64,000 bases of DNA from assembly GCF_029894125.1 (NCBI RefSeq), contig NZ_JARXYZ010000005.1, positions 186,001 to 250,000 on the forward strand, given 5' to 3'. Position 1 is the stretch's first letter. Each line of letters starts with the position of its first letter. The stretch comes from Kitasatospora sp. MAA19 (GTDB lineage: Bacteria > Actinomycetota > Actinomycetes > Streptomycetales > Streptomycetaceae). Under the pieces are notes generated by a model, which was given only the letters and a program-made list of their open reading frames with translations, made no database searches and had not been told where the DNA came from. Made by a program: the position numbers and the translations under genes. This document shows, one piece after another, positions 1 to 9,513 of this stretch.

Positions 1-552
1 CAGCGGCTCGGCGCCCTCCTCGTGCAGCACGGCGGCGAACGCCGCCCCCGCCAGGACCGGCGCCAGCTGCCGGGTGGTCACCGGCTCGCGCACCTCGGGG
101 AAGCGCAGCCGGCGGGACTGCTTGCCGGCCTCCCGGGCGGTGGCCCGCCACTTGGCGAGCGCCTTGGCGCCCCGGTCGCCCTTCCACTGCGTGATGCAGC
201 GCGAGGCGGCCCACGGGATCACCACGTCCACGCCGACCTCGGTCATGGTCTCCACCGCGAGCTCGCCGCGGTCGCCCTTGGGCAGCGCCTGGACGACGAC
301 GATCCGCGGCGCCGGCTCGGGCTCCCGGCGCACGGCCGCCACCGTGACGTCGACCGCGTCCTTGCCGAGCACCTCGGCGACCGTCCCGTCCACCCCGAGG
401 CCCAGCCCGTCGGCCAGGGTCACCGCCTCGCCCGCCGTCAGCCGCTTCACCGCGGCCGCGTGCCGCCCCTCCGGCCCGTCGAGGCGCACCACGGAACCGG
501 GTGCGGCGGCGGCGATCCGCTCGGTCTCGACGACGAAGACGGGGGCGGTCAT
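1..552 (-). CDS. rsmE: 16S rRNA m3U1498 methyltransferase RsmE, 3'-truncated by the window edge
   Basis: RsmE uses S-adenosylmethionine to methylate U1498 of 16S rRNA in the assembled 30S subunit. About 184 N-terminal residues are visible, of about 250 usual for the family. They begin MTAPVFVVE and include the PUA-like RLDGPEGRHAAAVKRL segment and the start of the SPOUT domain (VVQALPKGDRGELAVETMTE). The start ATG at 550-552 follows a GGAGG-like site. The gene lies 81 bases downstream of dnaJ on the same strand, so it is probably the last or next-to-last gene of the hrcA-dnaJ heat-shock operon, an arrangement common in actinobacteria. The C-terminal SAM-binding knot lies outside the window. 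Confidence 0.93.
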   Translation of the reverse strand, partial: MTAPVFVVETERIAAAAPGSVVRLDGPEGRHAAAVKRLTAGEAVTLADGLGLGVDGTVAEVLGKDAVDVTVAAVRREPEPAPRIVVVQALPKGDRGELAVETMTEVGVDVVIPWAASRCITQWKGDRGAKALAKWRATAREAGKQSRRLRFPEVREPVTTRQLAPVLAGAAFAAVLHEEGAEPL

Positions 553-633
553 GCGGGGAACCTCCGGTGGTGGGAGCGGATCGGGAACGCGAAAGGGGTG
601 CCGGGCAGAGCCCCGGCACCCCCACGCGGACGG

Positions 634-1773
634 CTACCGGCCGTTGAACGCGTCCTTCAGACGCGAGAACAGGCCCTGCTGGCCCGGCGCGAACTGGCCG
701 GACGGCCGCTCCTCGCCGCGCAGCACCGCGAGCCGGCGCAGCAGTTCCTCCTGCTCGGCGTCGAGCTTGCCGGGCGTCTGCACCTCGACATGCACTATCA
801 GGTCGCCCCGGCCGCCCCCGCGCAGGTGGGTGATGCCCCGGCCGTGCAGCGGGATCGACTGGCCGGACTGGGTGCCGGGCCGGATGTCGACCTCCTCCAG
901 CCCGTCCAGGGTCTGCAGCGGCACCTGGGTGCCGAGGGCCGCGGCCGTCATCGGGATGGTGACGGTGCAGTGCAGGTCGTCCCCGCGGCGCTGGAAGGTC
1001 GGGTGGGTGGTCTCGGCGATCTCGACGTACAGGTCGCCGGCCGGGCCGCCGCCGGGGCCGACCTCGCCCTCGCCGGCCAGCTGGATCCGGGTGCCGTTGT
1101 CGACACCGGCCGGAATCTTGACGGTCAGGGTGCGGCGGGCGCGGACCCGGCCGTCGCCGGCGCACTCCGGGCACGGGGTCGGCACGACGGTGCCGAAGCC
1201 CTGGCACTGCGGGCAGGGGCGGGAGGTCATGACCTGGCCCAGGAAGGACCGGGTGACCTGGGAGACCTCGCCCTTGCCGCGGCACATGTCACAGGTCTGC
1301 GCGGAAGTGCCGGGGGCCGCGCCCTCGCCGCTGCAGGTGGTGCAGGTGACGGCCGTGTCGACCTGGAGTTCCTTGGTGGTGCCGAAGGCGGCCTCCTCCA
1401 GGGTGATCTCCAGCCGGATCATGGCGTCCTGGCCGCGGCGGGTGCGCGAGCGTGGGCCGCGCTGGCCGGCCGCGGCGCCGAAGAAGGCGTCCATGATGTC
1501 GGAGAACCCGAAGCCCGCCGCGCCCGCGCCGAACCCGCCCGCGCCCCCGCCGCCCGGCGAGAGCGGGTCACCGCCGAGGTCGTAGACCTGGCGCTTCTGC
1601 GGATCGGAGAGCACCTCGTAGGCGGCGTTGATCTCCTTGAACCGCTCCTGCGTCTTCGGGTCCGGGTTGACGTCCGGGTGCAGTTCGCGTGCCAGGCGCC
1701 GGAACGCCTTCTTGATCTCGTCCTGCCCCGCATCCCGTCGGACGCCGAGTACCGCGTAGTAGTCCGTGGCCAC
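634..1773 (-). CDS. dnaJ: Chaperone protein DnaJ (type I Hsp40)
   Basis: Co-chaperone of DnaK that stimulates its ATPase and delivers unfolded substrates in the cytoplasm. The 379-residue product has an N-terminal J domain with the HPD motif (RELHPDVNPDP, about residues 28-38), a Gly-rich linker, and a zinc-binding region with four CxxCxGxG-type repeats (CTTCSGEG, CDMCRGKG, CPQCQGFG, CPECAGDG, about residues 130-200). The C-terminal substrate-binding domains follow. I chose the GTG at 1773 because GGAG lies six bases upstream; a TTG one codon earlier would sit too close to it. It follows hrcA by 77 bases and resembles the second dnaJ of streptomycetes, the one paired with hrcA rather than with dnaK-grpE. 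Confidence 0.96.
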   Translation of the reverse strand: MATDYYAVLGVRRDAGQDEIKKAFRRLARELHPDVNPDPKTQERFKEINAAYEVLSDPQKRQVYDLGGDPLSPGGGGAGGFGAGAAGFGFSDIMDAFFGAAAGQRGPRSRTRRGQDAMIRLEITLEEAAFGTTKELQVDTAVTCTTCSGEGAAPGTSAQTCDMCRGKGEVSQVTRSFLGQVMTSRPCPQCQGFGTVVPTPCPECAGDGRVRARRTLTVKIPAGVDNGTRIQLAGEGEVGPGGGPAGDLYVEIAETTHPTFQRRGDDLHCTVTIPMTAAALGTQVPLQTLDGLEEVDIRPGTQSGQSIPLHGRGITHLRGGGRGDLIVHVEVQTPGKLDAEQEELLRRLAVLRGEERPSGQFAPGQQGLFSRLKDAFNGR

Positions 1774-1850
1774 CAAATGCTCCGCTTGTTCCGCCTGTAG
1801 TAGTGCTGCGACTGGGATGTCGCCGTCAGATGACCGACAGCGACTGTTTG

Positions 1851-2885
1851 CTACGACTCGGCCAGGATCTGACCCACGTACCGTGCCACCGCTCGCACCG
1901 CCCCCATTGTGCCCGGATAGTCCATCCGGGTCGGACCGATCACACCCAGTTTGGCCACGCTCTCGTCGCCCGAACCGTAGCCGACCGAGACCACCGAGGT
2001 GGAATTCAGCCCCTCGTAGGCGATCTCCCGCCCGATCCGGACCGTCATCGCGGCGTCCGCGGTCTCACCCAGGAGGCGGAGCAGGACGACCTGCTCCTCC
2101 AGTGCCTCCAGCACCGGCTGGATGGTGAGCGGGAAGTCGTGCCCGAAGCGGGTCAGGTTGGCCGTGCCGGCCAGCATGATCCGCTCCTCGTTCTGTTCGG
2201 CGAGCGCCTCGAACAGCGTCGCCAGGACGGTGCTGACGGTCGGCCGGTCCGGCTGCTCGAAACCCGCCGGGAGCTCCTCCAGGAAGCCCGGCACGTCCGG
2301 CAGCCGCTGGCCGACGGCCCGCGCGTTGATCCGGGCCCGCAGGTCCGCCAGGACCGTCTCGCCGACCGGGCCCGGGCAGTCCACCATCCGCTGCTCGACC
2401 CGGCCGGTGTTGGTGATCAGGACCAGCATCACCTTGGTCGGGGCCAGCGCGACCAGCTCGATGTGCCGGACGGTGGAGCGCGACAGCGAGGGGTACTGCA
2501 CCACCGCGACCTGCCGGGTGAGCTGGGCGAGCAGCCGCACCGTCCGGGCGACCACGTCGTCCAGGTCGACGGCGCCGTCCAGGAAGTGCCGGATCGCCCG
2601 GCGCTCGGGGGCGCTCATCGGCTTGACCTCGGCGAGCTTGTCGACGAACAGGCGGTACCCCTTGTCGGTGGGGATGCGCCCGGCGCTGGTGTGCGGCTGG
2701 TGGATGTAGCCCTCCTCCTCCAGCGCCGCCATGTCGTTGCGGACGGTGGCCGGGGAGACCCCGAGGTTGTGCCGCTCCACCAGGGCCTTGGAGCCGACCG
2801 GCTCCTCGGTCCCCACGTAGTCCTGGACGATCGCGCGGAGCACGGCCAGCTTGCGGTCGTCGAGCTGGCGAACCTCACCGGCCAT
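1851..2885 (-). CDS. hrcA: Heat-inducible transcription repressor HrcA
   Basis: HrcA represses class I heat-shock genes by binding the CIRCE inverted repeat. The 344-residue product has an N-terminal winged-helix domain ([18 protein letters not shown] through [18 protein letters not shown] and [14 protein letters not shown]), then the family's GAF-like domain and insert. The ATG at 2885 is preceded by GGAGG about ten bases upstream. A perfect CIRCE lies in its leader at 2973-2999, so the gene is almost certainly autoregulated and the downstream dnaJ and rsmE come under the same control. Confidence 0.97.
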   Translation of the reverse strand: MAGEVRQLDDRKLAVLRAIVQDYVGTEEPVGSKALVERHNLGVSPATVRNDMAALEEEGYIHQPHTSAGRIPTDKGYRLFVDKLAEVKPMSAPERRAIRHFLDGAVDLDDVVARTVRLLAQLTRQVAVVQYPSLSRSTVRHIELVALAPTKVMLVLITNTGRVEQRMVDCPGPVGETVLADLRARINARAVGQRLPDVPGFLEELPAGFEQPDRPTVSTVLATLFEALAEQNEERIMLAGTANLTRFGHDFPLTIQPVLEALEEQVVLLRLLGETADAAMTVRIGREIAYEGLNSTSVVSVGYGSGDESVAKLGVIGPTRMDYPGTMGAVRAVARYVGQILAES

Positions 2886-2972
2886 GGGGCACACACCTCC
2901 GTCTTCGCGCGTTGTCCGTTTGTGTCGCACATGCTGCTGCCCGTTCCGGGACACCCGGTTCCGGGACCCGCC

Positions 2973-2999
2973 TTGGCACTCGTCATACCCGAGTGCCAA
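2973..2999 (-). promoter_or_regulatory. CIRCE operator of the hrcA operon
   Basis: A perfect inverted repeat, TTGGCACTC, a nine-base spacer, then GAGTGCCAA. It matches the CIRCE consensus TTAGCACTC-N9-GAGTGCTAA except for one symmetric change. A possible -10 (TACACT, read on the minus strand, 3013-3018) would start transcription near 3006, placing CIRCE just inside the transcript, as is usual. No convincing -35 is visible. Confidence 0.95.
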
Positions 3000-3146
3000 A
3001 ACCGTACCTGCCAGTGTAAGGCCCGGGCCCAACGGCAGGAACGGCCCGGCCGGAGTGATCCTGCCCGCAGTTCCCGGCGCGGGGGTGGTGCCGCGGGGCC
3101 GTCCGGGTGGCAGCATCGAAAGCGACGGCGAATGGAGGAGCAAGCA

Positions 3147-4067
3147 ATGTCGAGCTCGGGCCAGCACACCCGTTTCGCGCCCGACCGCGGCCTGACCGGC
3201 CGCATGGTCGTGACGATGTTCGTGATCGGGCTGCTGTACGTCGGCTTCACCGGCCTGCTGATCGTGCTGCTGCGCGGCGCCTGGCCACTGATCGTCCTGA
3301 TCTCCGGCGGGCTGTTCGTGGCCCAGTTCTGGTTCAGCGACAAGATCACCGAACGGGCGATGGGCGCCCACCAGGTGACCCCTGAGCAGTACCCGCAACT
3401 GCACGGCACCGTCGACCGGCTCTGCGCGCTGGCGGACATGCCCAAACCCCGGGTGGCGGTCGCCGACAACGACATGCCGAACGCCTTCGCCACCGGCCGC
3501 AACCCGCAGAACGCCGTGGTGTGCGTCACCACCGGCCTGCTGCGCCGGCTGGAACCCGAGGAGCTGGAGGGCGTCCTCGCCCACGAGCTGTCCCACGTCG
3601 CCCACCGGGACGTCGCGGTGATGACCATCGCCGGCTTCCTCGGCGTCCTCGCCGGGGCCATGACCCGGATCGCCATGTACGGCGGGTTCATGGGCGGCGG
3701 CCGCAACAACAACGACCAGAACGCGGCGATCGCCGCCCTGGTCATCCCGCTGGTGTCGATGGTCGTCTACGCCATCAGCTTCCTGCTCACCCGGCTGCTC
3801 TCCCGCTACCGGGAACTCGCCGCCGACCGCTCCGCCGCCCAGCTCACCGGCCGGCCCAGCGCCCTCGCCTCCGCGCTCACCAAGGTCACCGGGCAGATCG
3901 CCGCCATCCCCAGCAAGGACCTGCGCCAGGCGCAGCCCTACAACGCCTTCTACTTCGCCCCCGCGCTGAGCGCCCGGGAGACCGCCGCCCAGCTGTTCTC
4001 CACCCACCCGACGCTGGAGAAGCGGCTGGAGCAGCTGGCGAAGATCTCCGAGCAGCTCGGCCGCTGA
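3147..4067 (+). CDS. htpX: Membrane-bound zinc metalloprotease HtpX (M48B)
   Basis: HtpX is an inner-membrane protease that degrades misfolded membrane proteins. The 306-residue product has two N-terminal membrane segments ([20 protein letters not shown] and a following hydrophobic stretch), the zinc motif [10 protein letters not shown] (about residue 148) and a downstream glutamate in RELAADRSA. Two further membrane segments lie between them. ATG at 3147 is preceded by GGAGGAG. The next gene, 63 bases on, is the HtpX-associated pspAB, a pairing common in actinobacteria. It is divergent from the CIRCE-controlled operon; I see no CIRCE on its own side. Confidence 0.95.
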   Translation: MSSSGQHTRFAPDRGLTGRMVVTMFVIGLLYVGFTGLLIVLLRGAWPLIVLISGGLFVAQFWFSDKITERAMGAHQVTPEQYPQLHGTVDRLCALADMPKPRVAVADNDMPNAFATGRNPQNAVVCVTTGLLRRLEPEELEGVLAHELSHVAHRDVAVMTIAGFLGVLAGAMTRIAMYGGFMGGGRNNNDQNAAIAALVIPLVSMVVYAISFLLTRLLSRYRELAADRSAAQLTGRPSALASALTKVTGQIAAIPSKDLRQAQPYNAFYFAPALSARETAAQLFSTHPTLEKRLEQLAKISEQLGR

Positions 4068-4130
4068 CTCCCCCCTCCGTCCCTCCGCCGCTCCGCCCGA
4101 CTCCGCCCGCACCCTCCTGAAAGGACCGCC

Positions 4131-4715
4131 GTGGGAATCCTGGACGCCCTGTTCGGGCGCACCAAGCCCGTCAAGCCCGACCTCGACCAGCTGTTCGGCG
4201 TACCGTCCGCCGCCCTCACCCTGGAGGCCGGGGCCGGGTTCACCCCCACCGGCCTCGGCTCGGTCTGCTTCGCCGCCGTCGAGGGCGCGGCCTTCGGGCA
4301 GGTCGAGCAGCAGGTGCGGGCGCTGCTGGACGCCGACACCGAGCGCGGCGGCGTCCCGGTGGAGGCCTCCAAGGACGGCTACGGCTACTCCTGGCTGCTC
4401 GCCCGGCACACCCCCGAGGAGCTGCCGGAGCTGGTGAACGACCTGCACGCGGTCAACAGCGAGCTGGAGGCGAACGGCTTCGGGCCCCAGCTGCTCTGCT
4501 CGCTGGTCGCCTTCCGCAACGGGCAGGGGCAGTCGCTGGCGCTGGTCTACCTCTACAAGCGCGGCACCTTCTACCCCTTCGCCCCGATGCCCGGCGGCGG
4601 GGAGCGGCGCAACAGCCCGCTGGAGTTGCAGGTCAACGCGCTGCTGGGGAACGACCTGCGGCTGGAGAAGGACCTCAGCCGCTGGTTCCCGGTCTGGGGC
4701 GCGCCGGGCCTGTGA
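4131..4715 (+). CDS. pspAB: PspA-associated protein PspAB
   Basis: A 194-residue soluble protein beginning [20 protein letters not shown], matching the family annotated as PspA-associated protein PspAB, which occurs next to htpX in actinobacteria. Its biochemical role is not known; the association suggests envelope stress. It has no signal peptide or membrane segment. Start GTG at 4131 follows AAAGGA. It probably shares the htpX transcript. No pspA gene is visible in the window. Confidence 0.8.
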   Translation: MGILDALFGRTKPVKPDLDQLFGVPSAALTLEAGAGFTPTGLGSVCFAAVEGAAFGQVEQQVRALLDADTERGGVPVEASKDGYGYSWLLARHTPEELPELVNDLHAVNSELEANGFGPQLLCSLVAFRNGQGQSLALVYLYKRGTFYPFAPMPGGGERRNSPLELQVNALLGNDLRLEKDLSRWFPVWGAPGL

Positions 4716-4748
4716 CGGGCCGTCCGATCCTCGGGCGCTGCCGCTGCC

Positions 4749-4754
4749 TATAGT
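4749..4754 (+). promoter_or_regulatory. -10 element of a leaderless promoter for the DUF3097 gene
   Basis: TATAGT ends seven bases before the ATG at 4762, the spacing expected if transcription starts at the A of the start codon. There is no Shine-Dalgarno sequence in between. No clear -35 is visible. Confidence 0.5.
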
Positions 4755-4761
4755 CACCTGC

Positions 4762-5589
4762 ATGCACAGCCGCCAGTACGGACCCGACCTGACCCCGCCG
4801 TGGAAGAGGCAGCAGCCCGCCCCGGAGGTGCCCGCCGAGCGGGACCTGGTGGTGGAGGAGGCGGCGACCGGCTTCTGCGGCGCGGTGGTGCGGTGCGAGC
4901 GGACCGCCGAGGGGTTCACCGTCACCCTGGAGGACCGTTTCGGCAAGCACCGGGTGTTCCCGCTGGTGCCGCGCGGCTTCCTGCTGGAGGGCCGGGTGGT
5001 CACCCTGGTGCGCCCGACCGGCCCGGCCCCCTCGCGGGCGCCTGGCCGCACCGCCTCCGGCTCGATCGCCGTCCCCGGCGCCCGGGCCCGGGTCGCCCGC
5101 GAGTCGCGGATCTACGTCGAGGGCCGGCACGACGCCGAGCTGGTCGAACGGGTCTGGGGCGACGACCTGCGGATCGAGGGCGTGGTCGTCGAGTACCTGG
5201 AGGGCGTGGACGACCTGCCCGCGATCGTCGCCGACTTCGCCCCCGGCCCGGGCCGCCGCCTCGGCGTCCTGGTCGACCACCTGCTCCCCGGCACCAAGGA
5301 GCACCGCATCGCCGCCCAGGTCACCGGCGACGCCGTCCTGGTCGTCGGCCACCCCTACATCGACATCTGGCAGGCCGTGAAGCCCTCCTCCGTCGGCATC
5401 CCCGCCTGGCCCGCCGTCCCCCGCGGCGAGGAGTGGAAGGAGGGCGTCTGCCGCCGCCTCGGCTGGCCGGTGAACACCCCCGCCGCCTGGAAGCGGATCC
5501 TCTCCAAGGTCGACACCTACAAGGACCTGGAGCCGGAGCTCCTGGGCCGCGTCGAGGAGTTGATCGACTTCGTGACGCTCCCGGGGTGA
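4762..5589 (+). CDS. DUF3097 domain-containing protein
   Basis: A 275-residue actinobacterial protein of unknown function. The central part ([20 protein letters not shown] through [19 protein letters not shown]) resembles a Toprim-like fold, with an acidic EGRHD motif and LVDHL, suggesting metal-dependent nucleic-acid chemistry, but this is inference. No signal peptide or membrane segment. It appears to be transcribed without a leader from the TATAGT element just upstream. It converges on the Uma2 gene, whose stop is only seven bases away. Confidence 0.8.
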   Translation: MHSRQYGPDLTPPWKRQQPAPEVPAERDLVVEEAATGFCGAVVRCERTAEGFTVTLEDRFGKHRVFPLVPRGFLLEGRVVTLVRPTGPAPSRAPGRTASGSIAVPGARARVARESRIYVEGRHDAELVERVWGDDLRIEGVVVEYLEGVDDLPAIVADFAPGPGRRLGVLVDHLLPGTKEHRIAAQVTGDAVLVVGHPYIDIWQAVKPSSVGIPAWPAVPRGEEWKEGVCRRLGWPVNTPAAWKRILSKVDTYKDLEPELLGRVEELIDFVTLPG

Positions 5590-5595
5590 GGTAGG

Positions 5596-6153
5596 TCAGA
5601 CGTACTGCTGAAAGTCCGTGGTGTCCAGATCGACATCGAGCAGGCCGACGGGGACGGGCTCGCCGAACTTACTGGTCCGCTCGGACATGTACCTCGGGAG
5701 CCCGGACCCGGGATCCTTGCCCAACTCGGTCAGCAGCACGCAGACTCCCTTGATCGGGTCGACGATCAGATACGCGGGGACGGTGCCCTCGGCATAGAGC
5801 TCCCGCTTGGTCCGGTAATCACGATCGACACTGGTCTTCGACACCACCTCGACCACCAGGGTGACGGCAGGCGACGGCAGCAGTCGTCCGTGCTCCTCGA
5901 CCGCCCCGCGTTCGAAGACGACCAGGTCGGGCTGGGGTTCGCTCGCCTGGCCGGGGATCCCCAGGTCCTGGGTCGTGAGGGGACGCCACCGACCGTACGG
6001 AAGCTGGTGCTGAATCGCCAGGACGATGAGGTTGTGGACCATGTCAGGCCCGGCCGTCATCACGATTTCCCCCCTGATGAGCTCGGCCTTGACGCCTTCC
6101 GGCACCTCCAGGTTCTCGAAGATCCCGGTCATCCGATCATCGATGGCGGTCAT
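5596..6153 (-). CDS. Uma2 family protein (PD-(D/E)XK nuclease fold, DUF820)
   Basis: A 185-residue protein with the Uma2 signature: MVHNLIVLAIQHQL, then EPQPDLVVFE, then LVVEVVSKTSVDRDYRTKRELYAEGTVPAYLIVD. The D...EVxS...K pattern is the degenerate PD-(D/E)XK catalytic core. The family is expanded in streptomycetes; its substrates are mostly unknown. ATG at 6153 follows GGGAG; an in-frame GTG/ATG further up would lengthen it by ten residues without a better ribosome site. It lies just downstream of hemW (41 bases) on the same strand. Confidence 0.82.
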   Translation of the reverse strand: MTAIDDRMTGIFENLEVPEGVKAELIRGEIVMTAGPDMVHNLIVLAIQHQLPYGRWRPLTTQDLGIPGQASEPQPDLVVFERGAVEEHGRLLPSPAVTLVVEVVSKTSVDRDYRTKRELYAEGTVPAYLIVDPIKGVCVLLTELGKDPGSGLPRYMSERTSKFGEPVPVGLLDVDLDTTDFQQYV

Positions 6154-6194
6154 CCCACGCTCCCTCCGACGGCTGACACCCACGTCAACGAATG

Positions 6195-7424
6195 TCAGTC
6201 CACCAGGTCACGTACGACCGCGTCGGCCAGCAGCCTGCCCTGGAGGGTGAGGGTGGCGCGGCCGGCGGCGTGGGTGTCGGGGTCGAGGAGGCCGTCGGCG
6301 AGGTGGCGGGCGGCGGCCTGGCGGCCGGTGTCGGTGAGGAGGGTGAGCGGGATGCCCTCGGCGAGGCGCAGTTCGAGCAGGATGCGCTCGACCCGGCGGT
6401 CCTCCTCGGCGAGGACCTCACGGCCCAGGGCCGGGGTGCGGCCTTCGGCGAGGGCCTGGGCGTAGGCGGCGGGGTGCTTGGCGTTCCACCAGCGGACGCC
6501 GCCGACGTGGCTGTGCGCGCCGGGGCCGGCGCCCCACCAGTCGGCGCCGGTCCAGTAGAGCTCGTTGTGGCGGCAGCGGCCCTCGGGGGTGGTGGCCCAG
6601 TTGGAGACCTCGTACCAGGAGTAACCGGCGGCGCTGAGGGCCTGTTCGGCGATGAGGTAGCGGTCGGCGTGCACGTCGTCGTCGATCATCGGCAGTTCGC
6701 CGCGCTTGACCCGGGCGGCGAGCTTGGTGCCGTCCTCGACGATCAGGGAGTAGGCGGAGACGTGGTCGGGCCCGGCGCCGATGGCGGCGTCCAGGGAGGC
6801 CCGCCAGTCGTCGTCGGACTCGCCGGGGGTGCCGTAGATGAGGTCCAGGTTGACGTGGTCGAAGCCGGCGGCGCGGGCCTCGGCGACGCAGGCCTCGGGG
6901 CGGCCCGGGGTGTGGTGGCGGTCGAGCAGCTGCAGGACGTGCGGGCGGGCGCTCTGCATGCCGAAGGAGACCCGGTTGTAGCCGCCCTCGCGCAGCTCGG
7001 CCAGGTAGGCCGGGTCGACGGACTCCGGGTTGGCCTCGGTGGTGACCTCGGCGCCGTCGGCGAGCCCGAACTCCTCGCGCAGTGCGGCGAGCATCTTCAC
7101 CAGGTCGCGGGCGGGCAGCAGGGTGGGGGTGCCGCCGCCGAGGAAGACGGTCTGCACCGGGAGGTCCACGGGGCCGAGGATCCTGCGGGCCAGCCGGATC
7201 TCGGCGACCACGTTGTCCGCGTAGGTCTCCTGGGAGGCGACGGCCCCGGAGGAGCGCAGCTCGGTGGCGGTGTAGGTGTTGAAGTCGCAGTAGCCGCAGC
7301 GGCTGGCGCAGTACGGCACGTGCAGGTAGAAGCCGAACGGCCGCTGCCCGAGACCGGTGCGGGCGTGCGCGGGCAGGGAACCGTCGGACGGCACCGGTTC
7401 GCCGTCGGGGAGTGCGGAGGGCAT
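6195..7424 (-). CDS. hemW: Radical SAM heme chaperone HemW (coproporphyrinogen dehydrogenase-like)
   Basis: A 409-residue radical SAM protein. HemW family members bind heme and hand it to target proteins; older annotation calls them oxygen-independent coproporphyrinogen III oxidase-like. The [4Fe-4S]-binding CxxxCxxC is in YCASRCGYCDFNTY (about residues 38-50), followed by FLGGGTPTLL and the HemN_C domain at the end (RVERILLELRLAEGI). One extra cysteine directly after the cluster motif, seen in HemN (CxxxCxxCxC), is replaced by F here, as in HemW. Confidence 0.92.
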   Translation of the reverse strand: MPSALPDGEPVPSDGSLPAHARTGLGQRPFGFYLHVPYCASRCGYCDFNTYTATELRSSGAVASQETYADNVVAEIRLARRILGPVDLPVQTVFLGGGTPTLLPARDLVKMLAALREEFGLADGAEVTTEANPESVDPAYLAELREGGYNRVSFGMQSARPHVLQLLDRHHTPGRPEACVAEARAAGFDHVNLDLIYGTPGESDDDWRASLDAAIGAGPDHVSAYSLIVEDGTKLAARVKRGELPMIDDDVHADRYLIAEQALSAAGYSWYEVSNWATTPEGRCRHNELYWTGADWWGAGPGAHSHVGGVRWWNAKHPAAYAQALAEGRTPALGREVLAEEDRRVERILLELRLAEGIPLTLLTDTGRQAAARHLADGLLDPDTHAAGRATLTLQGRLLADAVVRDLVD

Positions 7425-7435
7425 GACCCCATTGT

Positions 7436-7471
7436 CCCGTACGGCTCACCCGAACCGGTGAGCCGTACGGG
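7436..7471 (-). terminator. Terminator-like hairpin after the acyl-CoA synthetase gene
   Basis: A perfect 15-base-pair stem (7436-7450 with 7457-7471) around a six-base loop, lying between the acyl-CoA synthetase stop and the hemW start. No U-run, as is usual in this GC range. Confidence 0.75.
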
Positions 7472-7482
7472 GGCGGGGCGGC

Positions 7483-9513
7483 TCAGGCCTCGTTGGCGCC
7501 CGCGTACATCGCGGTGACGGCGTCCGCGTAGGTCCGCTCGACCACCGGGCGCTTGATCTTCAGGCTCGGGGTGAGCTCGCCGTGCTCGATGTCGAGATCG
7601 CGCGGCAGCAGGTGGAACTTCTTGATCGTCTGCCAGCGCTGCAGGTCGGCGTTGAGCCGCCGGACGAAGCCGTCGATCAGCTGGTGCACCTGCGGGTCGG
7701 CGGCCACCTCGGCGTAGGACTTGCCGGCCAGGCCGTGCTCGGCGGCCCACGGCATGATGACCGCCTCGTCCAGGCCGATCAGCGCGGTGCAGAAGTTGCG
7801 GCCGTTGCCGATCACCAGGATGTTGCTGACGAACGGGCAGGCCGCCTTGAACCTGCCCTCGACCTCGCTGGGCGCGACGTACTTGCCGCCGGAGGTCTTG
7901 AACAGGTCCTTCTTGCGGTCGGTGATCCGCAGGAAGCCGTCGGGGCTGAGCTCGCCGATGTCCTCGGTGTGGAACCAGCCGTCGGCCTCCAGCACCTCGG
8001 CGGTCTTCTCCGGCAGGTCGTGGTAGCCGCGCATGACGCCGGGGCCGCGCAGCAGGATCTCGCCGTCCTCGGCGATCCGGACCTCGGTGCCGGGCAGCGC
8101 GCGGCCCACCGTGCCGATCCGGACGTCCTCCTCGCGATTGACGCAGGAGCCGGCGCTGGTCTCGCTGAGGCCGTAGCCCTCCAGGATCGGCACGCCGGCG
8201 CCGAGGAAGAAGAAGCCGATCTCGGGGGCGAGCGCGGCGCTGCCGGAGACGGCGCCGCGCAGCCGGCCGCCGAAGGCCGCGCGGATCTTGGCGTAGACCA
8301 GCTTGTCGGCCACGGTGTGCTGGAGCCGCAGGCCCAGCGGGGCGGTTCCGGTGCCGGTGGCGATCCGGCTCTCCTGGACGGCCCGGGCGTGCTCGCGGGC
8401 GACCTTGGCGGCCCAGCGGAAGATCTTGTACTTGGCGCCGCCCTCGGCCCGGGCCCGGCCGGCGATGCCGTTGTAGACCTTCTCGAAGATGCGCGGCGCC
8501 GAGGCCATGACGGTCGGCCGGATGGCCGGCAGGTTGTGGATGATCCGGTCGACCCGGCCGTCCACGGCCATCACGTGGCCGGTGGCGATCTGGCCGGAGA
8601 TCAGCGTCTTGCCGAACACGTGCGACAGCGGCAGCCACATGAACTGGACGTCGTCGGAGCGCAGCAGCCCGCTGGCCTCCTGAGCCCGGCCCTCGTACGC
8701 CCAGCAGTCGTGCACCAGGCGCACGCCCTTGGGGCGGCCGGTGGTGCCGGAGGTGTAGATGAGGGTGGCCAGCTGCTCCTTGTCGAGCGCGGCGACCGCC
8801 TTCTCAACCGCGTCCGGGTGCTGCTCCAGGTACTCGGCGCCGCGCTGTTCCAGTTCGGCGAGGGTGAGCAGGGCGAGGCCGGCGGTCCCGGGGACCTCGG
8901 TCGCGGTCGCGCCGGACTCGGTCGCGCCGGACCCGGTCGCGCCGGTCTCGGGGGCCGCGCTCCCGGGGGCCGTGCTCTCGGGGGCCGTGCTCTCGGGGGC
9001 CGTGCTCTCGGGGGCGTCGAAGAGGATGACGGTCCGCAGTTCGGGCAGCTGCTCGATCTGGTCGACGGCCTTGGCGAGCTGGGCGGCGTTCTCCGCGAAC
9101 AGCGCCCTGGAGCCGGAGTTGGAGAGGATGAAGGCGGTCTCGTCGGTGTTGGTGCTCGGGTAGACGGTCGTGGTGGCGGCGCCCGCGCACATGTTCCCGA
9201 GGTCGGCGATGATCCATTCGACGCGGGTGGAGGAGGCCAGCGCGACCCGGTCCTCCGGCTGGATGCCGAGCGCCATCAGGCCGGCGGCCACCGCCTTGAC
9301 CCGGGCCGCCGTCTGCGCCCAGGTGAGCGAGCGCCACTGCTCGGCGCCGGGGGCGCCGTCCGCGGCGTGCTCGTCGACCGGGGCCGGGTAGCGGTAGGCC
9401 TCGGCGTTCGGGGTGGCGGCGACCCGCTCCAGGAACAGGTGGGCGACGGAGGCGGGACGCCCGGCGACGATGTCGGCACTGCCGGAGTCGATCAGGGACT
9501 GCGCGGAACTCAA
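7483..9513 (-). CDS. Long-chain acyl-CoA synthetase (AMP-forming, FadD15-like)
   Basis: Activates fatty acids to acyl-CoA through an acyl-adenylate. The 676-residue product contains the ATP/AMP motif YTSGTTGRPKGV, the L motif and GYGLSETSAG, and the C-terminal TDRKKDLFKTSGGKYVAP. The start is a TTG at 9513 with GGAGG six bases upstream; the first residues SSAQSLIDSG fit the family. Between about residues 165 and 205 is a low-complexity insert made of APEST/APGS/GATES repeats, which the family normally lacks, in a loop before the P-loop motif. Confidence 0.92.
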   Translation of the reverse strand: MSSAQSLIDSGSADIVAGRPASVAHLFLERVAATPNAEAYRYPAPVDEHAADGAPGAEQWRSLTWAQTAARVKAVAAGLMALGIQPEDRVALASSTRVEWIIADLGNMCAGAATTTVYPSTNTDETAFILSNSGSRALFAENAAQLAKAVDQIEQLPELRTVILFDAPESTAPESTAPESTAPGSAAPETGATGSGATESGATATEVPGTAGLALLTLAELEQRGAEYLEQHPDAVEKAVAALDKEQLATLIYTSGTTGRPKGVRLVHDCWAYEGRAQEASGLLRSDDVQFMWLPLSHVFGKTLISGQIATGHVMAVDGRVDRIIHNLPAIRPTVMASAPRIFEKVYNGIAGRARAEGGAKYKIFRWAAKVAREHARAVQESRIATGTGTAPLGLRLQHTVADKLVYAKIRAAFGGRLRGAVSGSAALAPEIGFFFLGAGVPILEGYGLSETSAGSCVNREEDVRIGTVGRALPGTEVRIAEDGEILLRGPGVMRGYHDLPEKTAEVLEADGWFHTEDIGELSPDGFLRITDRKKDLFKTSGGKYVAPSEVEGRFKAACPFVSNILVIGNGRNFCTALIGLDEAVIMPWAAEHGLAGKSYAEVAADPQVHQLIDGFVRRLNADLQRWQTIKKFHLLPRDLDIEHGELTPSLKIKRPVVERTYADAVTAMYAGANEA
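8906..9015. repeat. 15-base tandem repeats inside the acyl-CoA synthetase gene
   Basis: Two runs of 15-base units (GTGCTCTCGGGGGCC-type and GTCGCGCCGGACTCG-type on the plus strand). They keep the frame and encode the APEST-type linker. Such repeats can change in copy number by slippage without breaking the frame. Confidence 0.75.

Noticed and set aside
3106-3385. Small plus-strand frame around the htpX start
   Set aside because: It overlaps htpX in another frame and has no ribosome site or conserved pattern.
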